64,000 nucleotides of DNA from assembly GCA_004020365.1 (NCBI GenBank), contig SAQR01000003.1, positions 218,461-282,460 of the forward strand. The letters are read 5' to 3'. The DNA is from Mesorhizobium sp. (lineage in GTDB: Bacteria; Pseudomonadota; Alphaproteobacteria; Rhizobiales; Rhizobiaceae). Below are positions 45,345 through 53,796 of this stretch, piece by piece. Numbering within the stretch: the first letter of the stretch is position 1; the number at the start of each line of letters is the position of its first letter. Made by a program: the position numbers and the translations under genes. Below the pieces are notes generated by a model. That model worked only from the letters and a program-made list of their open reading frames with translations, did no database searches and was not told the DNA's origin.

Positions 45345-46055
45345 TTAGTCGTCCGCAGGCGGCAAATCCCAGGCCGCGCAGCAGGTGGCAACATTGTGCA
45401 GGGCGGGCAGCGATTCCATCGGCACCGCAGCGGAGGTGGGCCTGGCTGGGTAGGGGTCGCCGGCACCGTTCAGCACGAGATCGCGGAACCGATTCCAGGG
45501 AAAGTGGGCACCTGGATCGCTGCACCGTTCAGGGTCCAGCAAGGCGTGCGATACGACATGGGTCAAATTCGGGTACTTCGCCCAACTGTAACGCGCGATT
45601 TCAGCGGCAATCTCCACCTGCCAGTCCGAGAATGGCTCCACGACATCGCGGCTCCGCGAATTGACGATCTGGATTGCGAGGCTCCAGTCATCGACTTTGG
45701 CCTGGCCACCGTTCAGAGCAGGATACGACCGATGGTCCCGCACGTGGAGGGCGGCGCTCGCCTCCGGCACACAGGCCCAGGCGACCTTGCCATGCGGCTC
45801 TTCGTCCGTACCCGGAATCAGCCAATGCCAACTGGCCCTGTGCGCCTTCATGACGGACATGACGCCCGCCGAACTGAACCCCACCGCCGCGTGGATGACC
45901 AGCGCCCTGATTCCTTCGATTGGATCGACCGTTCGACGGGACGCCGCATCATGCCAGTGATCCCGCACGCCGGGATAATATTCCTCCGGAATTGTGAATG
46001 GCGCGGGTCGTCCCGACCTTGGTAAATCAAAGAGAAAAAATCTCGGGTCGTTCAT
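45345..46055 (-). CDS. N-acetylmuramoyl-L-alanine amidase-like protein (Amidase_2), probable active-site change
   Basis: The 236-residue protein follows the Amidase_2 fold of AmpD/AmiD: ALVIHAAVGF with zinc ligand H55, KAHRASWHWLIPG, ACVPEASAALHVR and HVVSHALLDPERCSDPG with H170 and D180. In the segment that normally reads IEIVN, this protein has IQIVN, so the expected catalytic glutamate is Q129. The ATG at 46055 is preferred because the long upstream extension repeats a non-coding promoter segment. There is no signal peptide. It could be a peptidoglycan-binding or inactive relative rather than a lytic enzyme. Confidence 0.8.
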   Translation of the reverse strand: MNDPRFFLFDLPRSGRPAPFTIPEEYYPGVRDHWHDAASRRTVDPIEGIRALVIHAAVGFSSAGVMSVMKAHRASWHWLIPGTDEEPHGKVAWACVPEASAALHVRDHRSYPALNGGQAKVDDWSLAIQIVNSRSRDVVEPFSDWQVEIAAEIARYSWAKYPNLTHVVSHALLDPERCSDPGAHFPWNRFRDLVLNGAGDPYPARPTSAAVPMESLPALHNVATCCAAWDLPPADD

Positions 46056-46130
46056 AATCCGTTGCCTCAGGGTCGAGACCACTTTCCCGCGCCTTGCGTG
46101 AAGGCAGCGTGATTCCCCCCGCCTGCTATC
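46021..46130 (-). repeat. Promoter repeat, copy 1 (upstream of and into the amidase-like gene)
   Basis: About 110 bases that recur, with roughly one change in five, at 46761-46870. The copy covers the 5' leader of the amidase-like gene and its first codons (the MNDPRFF start). A conserved block CGCGCCTTGCGTGAAGGCA lies about 45 bases upstream of the start. Both copies face minus-strand genes, so they may bring the same promoter to both. Confidence 0.7.
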
Positions 46131-46316
46131 GATCGCCTGGCCATAAACTTTGCAGGGCCGCATCCCTGGATCGGTGAACCGGCTGCTGGCGACACTCAGC
46201 AAAGCAACGAGCGCGCGGTGGAAAATTCCCGGCCCAAGGCGCTGGGCTCCCTTCGCCTGCTGTCGAACCGAGCATAGCGGCCTGTCCAACGCTGCAGGTC
46301 CGCTTGCGGTCGACGG

Positions 46317-46697
46317 TCACTTTTCCGACGCTGCCTGGATCGGTTCCACGTCCGCGAGATCGACCGTCGCAGCGGGAATGGGGTCGCTGACAACGACCGC
46401 GTCACCATCCCGGAGAATCTCCAAATCGATCGACGGCCGGCCGATCGCCTGCGGCACGGAGACGGTCATACGCTGCCCCGGCGCGAGCGTGGAAATCATC
46501 CGCAACGGCAGCCCGCCGGCGCCGGCCGCCAGGGTCGCCACAACTCGGTAGCCGCCCGGCTCAACTGTGAAGTAAACGACGCCGTCAAAGGCAGCGAGAT
46601 GAATGTTGTGCCCGTTGCCTGGCGCCAGTTCGGCCGCAGCCGAGATCCCGGTCCAGGCGAGGCCAGCGAATGCGTATGCTGCAAAAAGTCTGGTCAT
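46317..46697 (-). CDS. Small secreted protein of unknown function
   Basis: A 126-residue exported protein: signal peptide at residues 1-22 (MTRLFAAYAFAGLAWTGISA), then a beta-rich mature part (HNIHLAAFDGVVYFTVEPGG, YRVVATLAAGA, LEILRDGDAVVVSDPIP). There are no cysteines in the mature region. GGAGG eight bases upstream fixes the ATG at 46697. It is preceded by the second promoter repeat, which suggests control in common with the amidase-like gene 261 bases downstream. No family was recognised. Confidence 0.72.
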   Translation of the reverse strand: MTRLFAAYAFAGLAWTGISAAAELAPGNGHNIHLAAFDGVVYFTVEPGGYRVVATLAAGAGGLPLRMISTLAPGQRMTVSVPQAIGRPSIDLEILRDGDAVVVSDPIPAATVDLADVEPIQAASEK

Positions 46698-46760
46698 TAT
46701 CATTTCCTCCTTGAGCCGGAATGCTCCGGAATTCCGAGTGATGCAGGTCGTCCAACCCGG

Positions 46761-46870
46761 GTAGAACAAAGAAAAGAATCTCGGCTCGTTGATCGTCCGT
46801 TGCCCCAGGGTCACCACCCCTTTTCCGCGCCTTGCGTGAAGGCACCGTGATTCCTCCCGTCGACTGGCGA
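46761..46870 (-). repeat. Promoter repeat, copy 2 (upstream of the small secreted protein gene)
   Basis: Related to 46021-46130, with matching blocks such as GCGCCTTGCGTGAAGGCA and AATCTCGG. In this copy the codon matching the amidase start is ATT, and the frame that resembles the amidase N-terminus (INEPRFF) is not used because the true gene starts about 65 bases further on. It appears to be a duplicate of the amidase promoter and first codons. Confidence 0.7.
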
Positions 46871-46965
46871 TCACGTGCTGTTCACGACGACCCAGTTCAA
46901 TCGGCGCAGATCCGATCTGGAGGCGAATCCGATGTTCTCCTGATCCCTTGGTGAGGAGCGATGCC

Positions 46966-47385
46966 GTGGATGAACTCGTGAACATCATCGTGTTGTGGCT
47001 GACCGTCACTTTTGGGCTGCCGGAATCGCCGCAACATCCAAGAATCCAGCATCTCTCGCCGACCCAGATGGCCGCTATCCGATATGGCCCTGGGCGAACC
47101 GACCACAGCGAACAGGTTGTCGCCCTCTATCACGACGACACCCGGACCATCGTGCTGCGTCCGGATTGGAACGCCGGCAGTGCCGCGGATGTCTCCGCAC
47201 TCGTTCACGAGTTGGTCCATCACCTGCAGAATTTCGAGTCGAAGACATACGCCTGTCCGGAAGAGCGGGAAGCGTTGGCCTACGACGCGCAGCGGCGCTG
47301 GCTAGCATTCTTCGGCGAGGATCTCGAGAGTGCCTTCGGCATCGATCCCATGACGCTGCTGGTGAGGACAACCTGCGCCTATTAG
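46966..47385 (+). CDS. HExxH protein, DUF6647-like
   Basis: A 139-residue protein that begins with a hydrophobic helix (LVNIIVLWLTVTFGLP, residues 4-19) and contains the zincin-like motif HELVHHLQNFE at residues 81-91, with E82 and the histidines H81 and H85 placed as in metalloproteases, and a later EREALAYDAQ helix with a possible third ligand. The start is GTG at 46966 with AGGAG seven bases upstream. Peptidase activity is suggested by the motif only. It faces away from the secreted-protein gene. Confidence 0.75.
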   Translation: MDELVNIIVLWLTVTFGLPESPQHPRIQHLSPTQMAAIRYGPGRTDHSEQVVALYHDDTRTIVLRPDWNAGSAADVSALVHELVHHLQNFESKTYACPEEREALAYDAQRRWLAFFGEDLESAFGIDPMTLLVRTTCAY

Positions 47386-47482
47386 GCCCTGGGCCGCGAA
47401 TTTCACCCAGAGAACTGATCGTTTCACGCGCGGCTCACATGCCTTGAAATCGAATAGCGATCGCGCACGGGAGAAGGGTTTA

Positions 47483-48202
47483 ATGTCATTGCATGGAGAA
47501 ATGGGGGCATCGACAAACAGGATAGGCGGCCGCGCTCTGGCAGCGCGTCTGGCAGGACCGGGCGGGTACTACAATATCGGCAACGCGATCGGTCTCTGCG
47601 TGGGGTTGGCTTTGCAAGTCAGGCAGGTCGCCCTCGGCGCGGATGGAGGCCTCTCTGCCTCATTGCAGGCTGCCCATTCCTACTTCGCCGGAAGTTGGAA
47701 CGCCGTCGCACTGACGGTGGCCACAGCCATATTCTTCTGGAGTGGGGAGGAATATCATCGCGGCCTAGCGAAGCGGCCGCCGGATGCAGCGAGGATACGG
47801 CGCGGAGACTTCCTGTCGGGGATCGGCGCCGTCGCGCTGGGCATGAGCCTGCTTCTCATAGGCGATCCGATCCTTGCCATTACTTCCGGCTTTCTCCATG
47901 CGGCCGGAAAATTCGGAAGTGCGTGGAAGACGGGCCCCCGCGGAACAGAGCTTACTAAGCCTAAGATTGCGCATCTGTTCCGCAAGGCTGTCCTGATCAG
48001 CCGCTTTCCGGCGGTTCTCGTCGCCCTCATCGAGATTGTGAAGGCACTCGGCAGCCCGGCTGCCGATGTACTTCATTCGATGGTAATGCCGGCAACGCTG
48101 CTTGTCTGCTGCTTGCTCTGGGCTTGGGCCGATATTCTACTCCTGGACCAAAAACTCAATGTGTCAGCTGCGGGAAATACATCCCAAAACATCCCAGAGT
48201 AA
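47483..48202 (+). CDS. Integral membrane protein of unknown function
   Basis: A 239-residue protein with about five hydrophobic segments (for example YYNIGNAIGLCVGLALQV, NAVALTVATAIFFWSG, SGIGAVALGMSLLLIG, AVLISRFPAVLVALIEIV and MVMPATLLVCCLLWAWADIL). No family was recognised. The ATG at 47483 has a GAAGGG sequence upstream; an upstream TTG at 47444 is less likely. It lies 15 bases before the LOG-family gene and may share a transcript with it. Confidence 0.7.
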   Translation: MSLHGEMGASTNRIGGRALAARLAGPGGYYNIGNAIGLCVGLALQVRQVALGADGGLSASLQAAHSYFAGSWNAVALTVATAIFFWSGEEYHRGLAKRPPDAARIRRGDFLSGIGAVALGMSLLLIGDPILAITSGFLHAAGKFGSAWKTGPRGTELTKPKIAHLFRKAVLISRFPAVLVALIEIVKALGSPAADVLHSMVMPATLLVCCLLWAWADILLLDQKLNVSAAGNTSQNIPE

Positions 48203-48217
48203 ACTTCAGAAGGGAAC

Positions 48218-48883
48218 ATGATCGTGAAAATTCTTTTGAATGGAAGCAATATACTTCAAGATACAAACCGACTGCCATTGACGCGTCCTAAAACCATATG
48301 TGTCTTCTGCGGCGCAAAATCGGGAAATGACAAGAGCTTCATTGATGCCGCGACCGAGCTCGGCGACGCGATAGGGCTGGAGGGCATGGCCCTCCTCTAC
48401 GGCGGTGGCGCGGAGGGGCTGATGGGCGCGGTTGCGCGGGCAGCCGCCGAGCACGGCGGCCTCGTGACCGCCGTCATGCCACGGTTTCTTGCCGACCGAA
48501 CCCCGATGCTTGCGGCTCCGCACCAGATAATAATCGTTCCGGACATGCATACCCGAAAGCGGATCATGTTCGAACGCGCCGATGCCTTTGTCGCGCTTCC
48601 CGGCGGCATCGGAACGATCGAGGAAGTGACGGAAGTCGTGACACTGCACAAACTGGAGCAGCAGCGGAAACCGCTCGTCTTCGCCAACGTGAAAGGTTTC
48701 TGGCAACCGCTCTTGCAACTGTTCTCGCATCTAGAGCGTTCCGGTTTCATATCCGACGACCTCATGAGCAAATGCTTAGTGGCCGATACGCCAAGCGGCA
48801 TCCTGCCTATGCTTCGCGGGTTCTCAGCCGACGCCGTAGAGCATGCTGCCAACGCGGCCTCGCCTGCTTGGTGTTCGCGGTAG
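48218..48883 (+). CDS. LOG family protein (nucleoside 5'-monophosphate phosphoribohydrolase type)
   Basis: Member of the TIGR00730 family, which removes ribose 5-phosphate from nucleotide monophosphates and makes active cytokinins in plants and some bacteria. The 221-residue product has the nucleotide-binding motifs GGGAEGLMGAVARAAAEHGG near residues 62-81 and PGGIGTIEEV near 127-136, preceded by the catalytic-region TRKRIMFERADAFVALP. It is some 25 residues longer at the N-terminus than usual. Whether it makes cytokinins or only recycles AMP is not visible. Confidence 0.88.
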   Translation: MIVKILLNGSNILQDTNRLPLTRPKTICVFCGAKSGNDKSFIDAATELGDAIGLEGMALLYGGGAEGLMGAVARAAAEHGGLVTAVMPRFLADRTPMLAAPHQIIIVPDMHTRKRIMFERADAFVALPGGIGTIEEVTEVVTLHKLEQQRKPLVFANVKGFWQPLLQLFSHLERSGFISDDLMSKCLVADTPSGILPMLRGFSADAVEHAANAASPAWCSR

Positions 48884-48906
48884 CGGCTGGAAACCGGAGT
48901 AGTGCC

Positions 48907-49743
48907 ATGACCGCAAGCTTGTCTTGGCCGATCAAGGTGTATGTTCTCGGCGGGTTCCGGCTCGAACGTGACGGTTCGGCACTTGACCTTGGCGCAAAGC
49001 CACCAACGCGGGCCCTCGACATTCTTCGTACTTTGGCCACCTCCCAGGGTCAAGCCTGCCCGCTCGAGGGCCTGCAAGACTGGCTCTGGCCCGACCTCGA
49101 CGGCGACCAGGCGAAGGCTGCCTGCGATCAGGCGCTCCACCGTCTGCGCAAATTGCTCGGCCAGACGGATCTGGTGGTTCAGCGGGAGGGCAAGCTGCGC
49201 CTCGCCGCAGACAGGGTCTGGGTGGATTTGGCCGAATGGGAGGCGCGCCTCAAGCAGGTTCTGGCCTCGAATGCCGTGACCGAACCGGAGCTGGAGCAGC
49301 TTTTCCTCCTGTTCCCGGGGCCTCTCTTGCTGCACGAGCGTATTGCCGCGTGGTGCTTGCCGGCGGCTGAACGCGTGCGCCGCGACGTGATCGAACTCGC
49401 GATCCGCATTGGCAAGCACTGCGAGGCTCGGAACGATGCTGGGAAAGCCCGGACTATCTATTTGCGGGCGCTCGATTTTTATCCCGACTCTGTGAGAATC
49501 TACAAGGCGCTAATTCAGAGCGGCATCGCCCAAGACGATGTTGCTGGCGCGATCGAGGATTACTCCAGCTACGAGCGGACGCTTCGCGCATCAGGCGACA
49601 GCACGCCTTCGCCTGAGCTGCGTGCCCTCATCCGGCTGCTCTTCGCGCGCCTTGCGCCTGAGACACGATCTGTTGCGCAATGTGCTAGGGCCGGTCGAGA
49701 ACGGTTCGTCCAAGTCCTCAAGCCAGCGACGATCCCGGCGTGA
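48907..49743 (+). CDS. BTAD-domain transcriptional regulator
   Basis: A 278-residue regulator with an N-terminal winged helix (IKVYVLGGFRLERDGSALDL to QALHRLRKLLGQTDLVVQ) and a bacterial transcriptional activation domain (LEQLFLLFPGPLLLHERIAA to GAIEDYSSYERTLRASGDST). It lacks the long TPR region of the regulator at 41892. It begins 24 bases after the LOG gene. It is the last gene before the right border of the candidate island, so BTAD regulators are found near both ends of the block. Confidence 0.85.
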   Translation: MTASLSWPIKVYVLGGFRLERDGSALDLGAKPPTRALDILRTLATSQGQACPLEGLQDWLWPDLDGDQAKAACDQALHRLRKLLGQTDLVVQREGKLRLAADRVWVDLAEWEARLKQVLASNAVTEPELEQLFLLFPGPLLLHERIAAWCLPAAERVRRDVIELAIRIGKHCEARNDAGKARTIYLRALDFYPDSVRIYKALIQSGIAQDDVAGAIEDYSSYERTLRASGDSTPSPELRALIRLLFARLAPETRSVAQCARAGRERFVQVLKPATIPA

Positions 49744-49817
49744 TCAGTATTACGCGCTTCTCTGTCGCTGATTCAGCGCGAAATCGCATTCTGCTGCAAC
49801 CTCTCGAAAGCTCACAG

Positions 49818-49868
49818 CTAAAGCCACTCAAGACGTCGGCCCTCCAGCCTGAGCAAGCGATCGTGCGG
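49818..49868 (-). repeat. Histidine phosphatase 3' end, right copy (candidate attR)
   Basis: The last 17 codons of the intact phosphatase gene. Bases 49837-49868 are identical to 38466-38497; the remaining bases toward the stop differ at three sites between the copies. Both copies are in the same orientation 11.4 kb apart, as expected for attachment sites that flank an element inserted into the 3' end of a gene. Confidence 0.72.
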
Positions 49869-50405
49869 AACATGCAGCCTTGCGGCTTCTTTCTCGGGCA
49901 TTCCCAGCACCATGCGGAACAGGGCGCGCACGACGCCGCCATGCGTCACGCAGACCGTCTGGCGGTCCAGCGCGTCGAACCACGGCTTTACCCGTTCGAG
50001 CAGCATCTGATAGCTTTCGGCGCCCTCGCCGGGCGGCAGGAAATTCCACTTGTCGAGGCGCCTCTCCCTGGATGAGCCGAGATGCCGGGCCTCGAGTTCG
50101 GGAAAGGTGAAACCCTGCCAGTCGCCGAAGCTCATTTCGACAAGGCGGGGATCGGTGCGGTAAGCTTGCGGATCGAGCCCCATCGCCATGCGAATGCGTT
50201 CGATGGTCTCACGCGTTCGCCGCATCGGGCTGGCGACAAAATCGAAATCTTCGGGGTTATGAACGAATTCGGCCAGTCGACGGCCATTGCGGGTGGCCTG
50301 CTCGCGGCCGAGCGGGTTGAGATCGGTGTCGGCCTGTCCTTGCAGCCGGGACTCGGCGTTCCACACCGTCTGGCCATGGCGCGCGATGTAGACGAGCGGA
50401 TACAT
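49818..50405 (-). CDS. Histidine phosphatase family protein
   Basis: A 195-residue phosphoglycerate-mutase-like phosphatase. The phosphohistidine motif VYIARHGQTVWNAESRLQGQ is at residues 5-24 and the second catalytic histidine is in VCVTHGGVVRAL. The protein ends HDRLLRLEGRRLEWL. The last codons match the fragment at 38447-38497, which indicates that the 3' end has been replaced by, or copied with, an integration event that kept the frame. As I recall, it lies between fabI and aroC in related genomes; here 19 kb of other genes intervene before aroC. Substrate unknown. Confidence 0.9.
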   Translation of the reverse strand: MYPLVYIARHGQTVWNAESRLQGQADTDLNPLGREQATRNGRRLAEFVHNPEDFDFVASPMRRTRETIERIRMAMGLDPQAYRTDPRLVEMSFGDWQGFTFPELEARHLGSSRERRLDKWNFLPPGEGAESYQMLLERVKPWFDALDRQTVCVTHGGVVRALFRMVLGMPEKEAARLHVPHDRLLRLEGRRLEWL

Positions 50406-50452
50406 CAGGTCATCCGGAGAGCGGTCGTGAGCAGGCGGGAGGGTATATTCGA

Positions 50453-51271
50453 CTATTCCTTGACGGTCGAAATATCAGGCGCGTCGACCGCCTTCATGCC
50501 GACGACATGGTAGCCGGAATCGACATGATGGATCTCGCCGGTGACGCCGCGTGAAAGGTTTGAAAGGAAATAGACCGCTGAATCGCCGACCTCCTCTTGC
50601 GTCACCGTCTGCTTTAGCGGCGAATTGTATTCGTTCCACTTCAAGATGTAGCGAAAATCGCCGATGCCGGAGGCTGCCAGCGTCTTGATCGGACCGGCGG
50701 AGATGGCGTTGACGCGGATTTTCTTGGCGCCGAGGTCGACGGCCAGATAGCGCACGCTGGCTTCGAGCGCTGCTTTGGCGACACCCATGACGTTGTAGTG
50801 CGGCATCACTTTCTCCGCACCGTAATAAGTCAACGTCAGCAGCGAGCCGCCGTCCGTCATCAGCGCCTCGGCACGCTTGGCGATGGTGGTGAAGGAAAAC
50901 ACCGAAATGTCCATCGTGCGCAGGAAATTGTCGCGCGTCGTCTCGACATAGCGGCCTGTCAGTTCGTCCTTGTCGGAAAAGGCGATGGCGTGGACGAGGA
51001 AATCGAGCTTGCCCCAATGCTTGGCGATGTCGTCGAAGACCGCATCGAGCGTTGTCGGATCCGTCACATCGCAATGGCCGGCGACATGGGCGTTGAGTTC
51101 CGCCGCCAGCGGCTCGACGCGCTTCTTGAACGCCTCGCCCTGATAGGTCAGCGCGATCTCGGCGCCATGGTCGACGCAGGCCTTGGCGATGCCATAGGCG
51201 ATCGACCGATTGTTCGCGACGCCCAGGACAAGCCCGCGCTTGCCGGCCATAATGCCTTGTCCACCCGCCAT
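50453..51271 (-). CDS. fabI: Enoyl-[acyl-carrier-protein] reductase (NADH) FabI
   Basis: Reduces enoyl-ACP in the last step of the fatty acid elongation cycle. The 272-residue SDR protein has the FabI cofactor pattern GKRGLVLGVANNRSIAYGIA near residues 10-29, the Y-x6-K centre spanning YYGAEKVMPHYNVMGVAKAA, and the LAASGIGDF segment. Transcribed with the phosphatase gene 47 bases downstream. The start at 51271 has reasonable spacing; the ATG at 51250 would shorten it by seven residues. Closely similar FabI1 proteins are common in rhizobia. Confidence 0.95.
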   Translation of the reverse strand: MAGGQGIMAGKRGLVLGVANNRSIAYGIAKACVDHGAEIALTYQGEAFKKRVEPLAAELNAHVAGHCDVTDPTTLDAVFDDIAKHWGKLDFLVHAIAFSDKDELTGRYVETTRDNFLRTMDISVFSFTTIAKRAEALMTDGGSLLTLTYYGAEKVMPHYNVMGVAKAALEASVRYLAVDLGAKKIRVNAISAGPIKTLAASGIGDFRYILKWNEYNSPLKQTVTQEEVGDSAVYFLSNLSRGVTGEIHHVDSGYHVVGMKAVDAPDISTVKE

Positions 51272-51377
51272 GTGAGCGCTCTCCGCAAGTTCTTCTGCTT
51301 TGTGAAGTGGCTATCGCACAGGCACAGAGCCCCTTCAAGCGCTCAAAACGGACAGTCCAGGGGACAAAAGCGCCGCT

Positions 51378-51498
51378 CTACAGCGCCGCGCGTCCTTTTG
51401 GACGCGCAAAGGACGCTGTAGCACTTAAACTTGTGCATGATCCCCAGCGAAAATCGATTCCGATTTTTTGCTACGGACCTTCGGTTCGGGGTCATGCG
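51378..51498 (+). repeat. Rhizobial intergenic repeat, copy R3
   Basis: The longest copy of the family. It begins CTACAGCGCCGCGCGTCC, continues with the dyad GCGCGTCC/GGACGCGC, GACGCTGTAGCAC and GTGCATGATCC, and ends GGGGTCATGC. It has an extra insertion around 51469-51485 compared with R1. It lies between the converging-free ends of fabI (start side) and dnaJ (stop at 51499) and so directly abuts the dnaJ stop codon. Confidence 0.8.
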
Positions 51499-52419
51499 CT
51501 AGCGTTTGCGGTTGCGCATCAACGCTTCGAGATCGCTGTCGCCACCCTCAGGCAGCATCAGCCGCACATGCGCGTAGAGATCGCCGTGACCGCCGACTTT
51601 TTCCGGCAGGCCCCTGCCCTTCAGCCGCAGGACCTTGTCCGAGCTCGACCAGGCGGGAACATTGACTGCAACCTTGCCGGTCGGCGTTTCGACCGCCACC
51701 TTGGCACCCAGCACCGCATCCGCCAGCGCAACCGGCAGGTCGGCGTGGAGGTCGCGGCCTTCGACACGATAGCGCGGATGCCGCCGGAAGCGGATCTTGA
51801 CCAGCGCATCGCCCGGTTGCCCCGGCCCTTGTTCGCCCTGGCCTTTCAGTCGGATGGTCTGGCCGTCTTCGACATAGGCTGGCAACTTGACGGCGACCTT
51901 GCGCCCGTCGGGGAACATCGCCGTTACCTTCTCGGCAGTCGCCGCTTCTTCGATGGTGATGTCGAGCGTCACGTTCAGGTCGGCGCCGGACGGCGCCTGC
52001 CGGCCGGCGCCCATGCCGGCGCCGCGAGAGAAGGTCTCGCCGAAAATCTGGCTGAAGATGTCGCTGCTGCCGTCGAACGGATCGCCGCTCGGACGGCCTG
52101 AGCGAAACTCGAAACGCGAGCCGCCCGGCCCTTGCTGCCGGCGAAAACCGGCGAACGGATCGGCGCCGCCGGCGGCGCCCTCAAAACCTTGAAAGCGCGG
52201 CTTGCCCTCGGCATCGATCTCGCCGCGATCGAAAGCCGCACGGTTCTTCTCGTCGCCGACGATCTCGTAGGCCTGGTTGGCCGCGGCAAACCGCTCCTTC
52301 GCCTTGGGATCCGGGTTCTGGTCCGGATGATACTCCTTGGCGAGTTTGCGGTATGCCGATTTTATATCCTTGGCCGATGCGTTCTTGGCAACGCCCAGCA
52401 CCTCATAGGGGTCGCGCAT
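51499..52419 (-). CDS. DnaJ C-terminal/CbpA-type co-chaperone
   Basis: J-domain protein of 306 residues. The J domain is at residues 1-70 ([20 protein letters not shown], with the HPD in [10 protein letters not shown]), followed by a glycine- and phenylalanine-rich linker and two C-terminal substrate-binding domains ([20 protein letters not shown] and [20 protein letters not shown]). The zinc-finger of true DnaJ is absent, so it is CbpA/DjlA-like in layout. It stimulates DnaK. It is upstream of fabI in the same direction, an order I recall from rhizobia. Confidence 0.92.
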   Translation of the reverse strand: MRDPYEVLGVAKNASAKDIKSAYRKLAKEYHPDQNPDPKAKERFAAANQAYEIVGDEKNRAAFDRGEIDAEGKPRFQGFEGAAGGADPFAGFRRQQGPGGSRFEFRSGRPSGDPFDGSSDIFSQIFGETFSRGAGMGAGRQAPSGADLNVTLDITIEEAATAEKVTAMFPDGRKVAVKLPAYVEDGQTIRLKGQGEQGPGQPGDALVKIRFRRHPRYRVEGRDLHADLPVALADAVLGAKVAVETPTGKVAVNVPAWSSSDKVLRLKGRGLPEKVGGHGDLYAHVRLMLPEGGDSDLEALMRNRKR

Positions 52420-52518
52420 GCTTCCTGCCCTGGAGAAGGAGTGAGTCCATGATTGCCATCTATATGCGCCCGCATAGGAAGAAATTCCAGTAGCTTACGG
52501 TCATATGATGGCGGAAAA

Positions 52519-53019
52519 TCAGAGCGCTTTGAAGTCCTGCATCCGCCAGGCGCCAGCGCCGGCCAGGCACACCTCGCCCTTGAACAGGGCGACGCCGTCG
52601 AAGCTTTCGCGTGAGGCGGTGAAGCGGCGGCAAAGCTGGCCGTTGTCCCTGGACTCCGCCAGTTCGGTGATCGAGCCGCGCGAACCGGTATCGGAATTCG
52701 CCCAGGGAACGGCCTGCCCGCCAAGCTCCTGGATATCGGCTGAGGACACCGCGTTGCGGATCGTCGCCTGGTCCGAGGCGCGATCCTGGTCGATCGGCAA
52801 GGCAGAAGCAGGCGTGCTGCTGGTGAGGATCGTACGGTCGACCTCCGCCTGCTCCAAACTGAAGCCGCCGGCACCGCAGGCGGCAAGCGGCAAGGCGATC
52901 AGCACGATCGCTGCTCCCCTGACCGCAACCTGCTCGTTGGCCGAAGCAATAAGGCTCCATTGCCTGCTGTCAAAAAGTTGCGCGATGCGCGACAATCGGC
53001 AATCTCCCCCGGCCGGCAA
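52519..53019 (-). CDS. Surface lipoprotein, RT0821/Lpp0805-like
   Basis: Predicted lipoprotein of up to 166 residues. A hydrophobic segment ends in the lipobox [10 protein letters not shown] with C48 as the lipidated cysteine, then a region with [30 protein letters not shown]-like residues and the late [20 protein letters not shown] pattern seen in outer-membrane surface antigen proteins of alphaproteobacteria. The 28 residues before the hydrophobic segment are longer than usual, so the true start may be internal. It is divergent from pdxH with 17 bases between starts. Confidence 0.7.
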   Translation of the reverse strand: MPAGGDCRLSRIAQLFDSRQWSLIASANEQVAVRGAAIVLIALPLAACGAGGFSLEQAEVDRTILTSSTPASALPIDQDRASDQATIRNAVSSADIQELGGQAVPWANSDTGSRGSITELAESRDNGQLCRRFTASRESFDGVALFKGEVCLAGAGAWRMQDFKAL

Positions 53020-53036
53020 TAGAATTTGGAAAAACT

Positions 53037-53654
53037 ATGAGCGAAACTGAGTTAACAAGCGGTGACTTTGCCGAGGCTGCCGAGCCATTCCGCCTGTTTG
53101 CCGCATGGCTCGACGACGCGACCAAGAGTGAGATCAACGATCCCAATAGCGTGGCGCTGGCGACCGTCGATGCCGAGGGCATGCCGAATGTGCGGATGGT
53201 GCTGCTCAAGGGGTTCGATGAAAGCGGGTTTGTGTTCTATACGAATTTCGAGAGCGCCAAAGGCCGCGAGATTCTTGGCAGCATGAAGGCGGCGATGTGC
53301 TTTCACTGGAAATCGCTGCGCCGGCAGGTGCGCGTGCGCGGGCCGGTGGAGGTCGTCACCGAGGCGGAAGCGGACGCGTATTACGCGACGCGTCCGCGCG
53401 GCAGCCGCATCGGCGCATGGGCGTCGAAACAGTCGCGGCCGCTGGAGAGCCGTTTCGCACTGGAAAAAGCCGTTGCCGAATACACGGCGCGCCATGCGAT
53501 CGGCGAGATCCCACGGCCGAAACACTGGTCGGGTTTTCGCATCGTGCCGCAGACGATCGAGTTCTGGCACGACCGGCCTTTCCGGCTGCACGATCGCATT
53601 GTCTTCTCGCGCAACGCTGAGGGCGGCTGGGACAAGACAAGGCTTTATCCCTGA
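53037..53654 (+). CDS. pdxH: Pyridoxamine 5'-phosphate oxidase
   Basis: FMN enzyme that oxidises pyridoxamine or pyridoxine phosphate to pyridoxal 5'-phosphate, the final step in vitamin B6 synthesis. The 205-residue product has the family elements [51 protein letters not shown] and the C-terminal signature [18 protein letters not shown], and it ends WDKTRLYP. Full length with no unusual features. Confidence 0.96.
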   Translation: MSETELTSGDFAEAAEPFRLFAAWLDDATKSEINDPNSVALATVDAEGMPNVRMVLLKGFDESGFVFYTNFESAKGREILGSMKAAMCFHWKSLRRQVRVRGPVEVVTEAEADAYYATRPRGSRIGAWASKQSRPLESRFALEKAVAEYTARHAIGEIPRPKHWSGFRIVPQTIEFWHDRPFRLHDRIVFSRNAEGGWDKTRLYP

Positions 53655-53796
53655 TGGGTGGTCCCTTAAGCAGCTTCACCAAGGGGAGAACTGGACGCCC
53701 GGCCATACGGTAGCTCCTACACGGCGCCGGCGGGCGTTGAAATAATCGACGTTAGGGGATGCCCCAGAAATACTCATGGGCAATCTTGACGAACCA

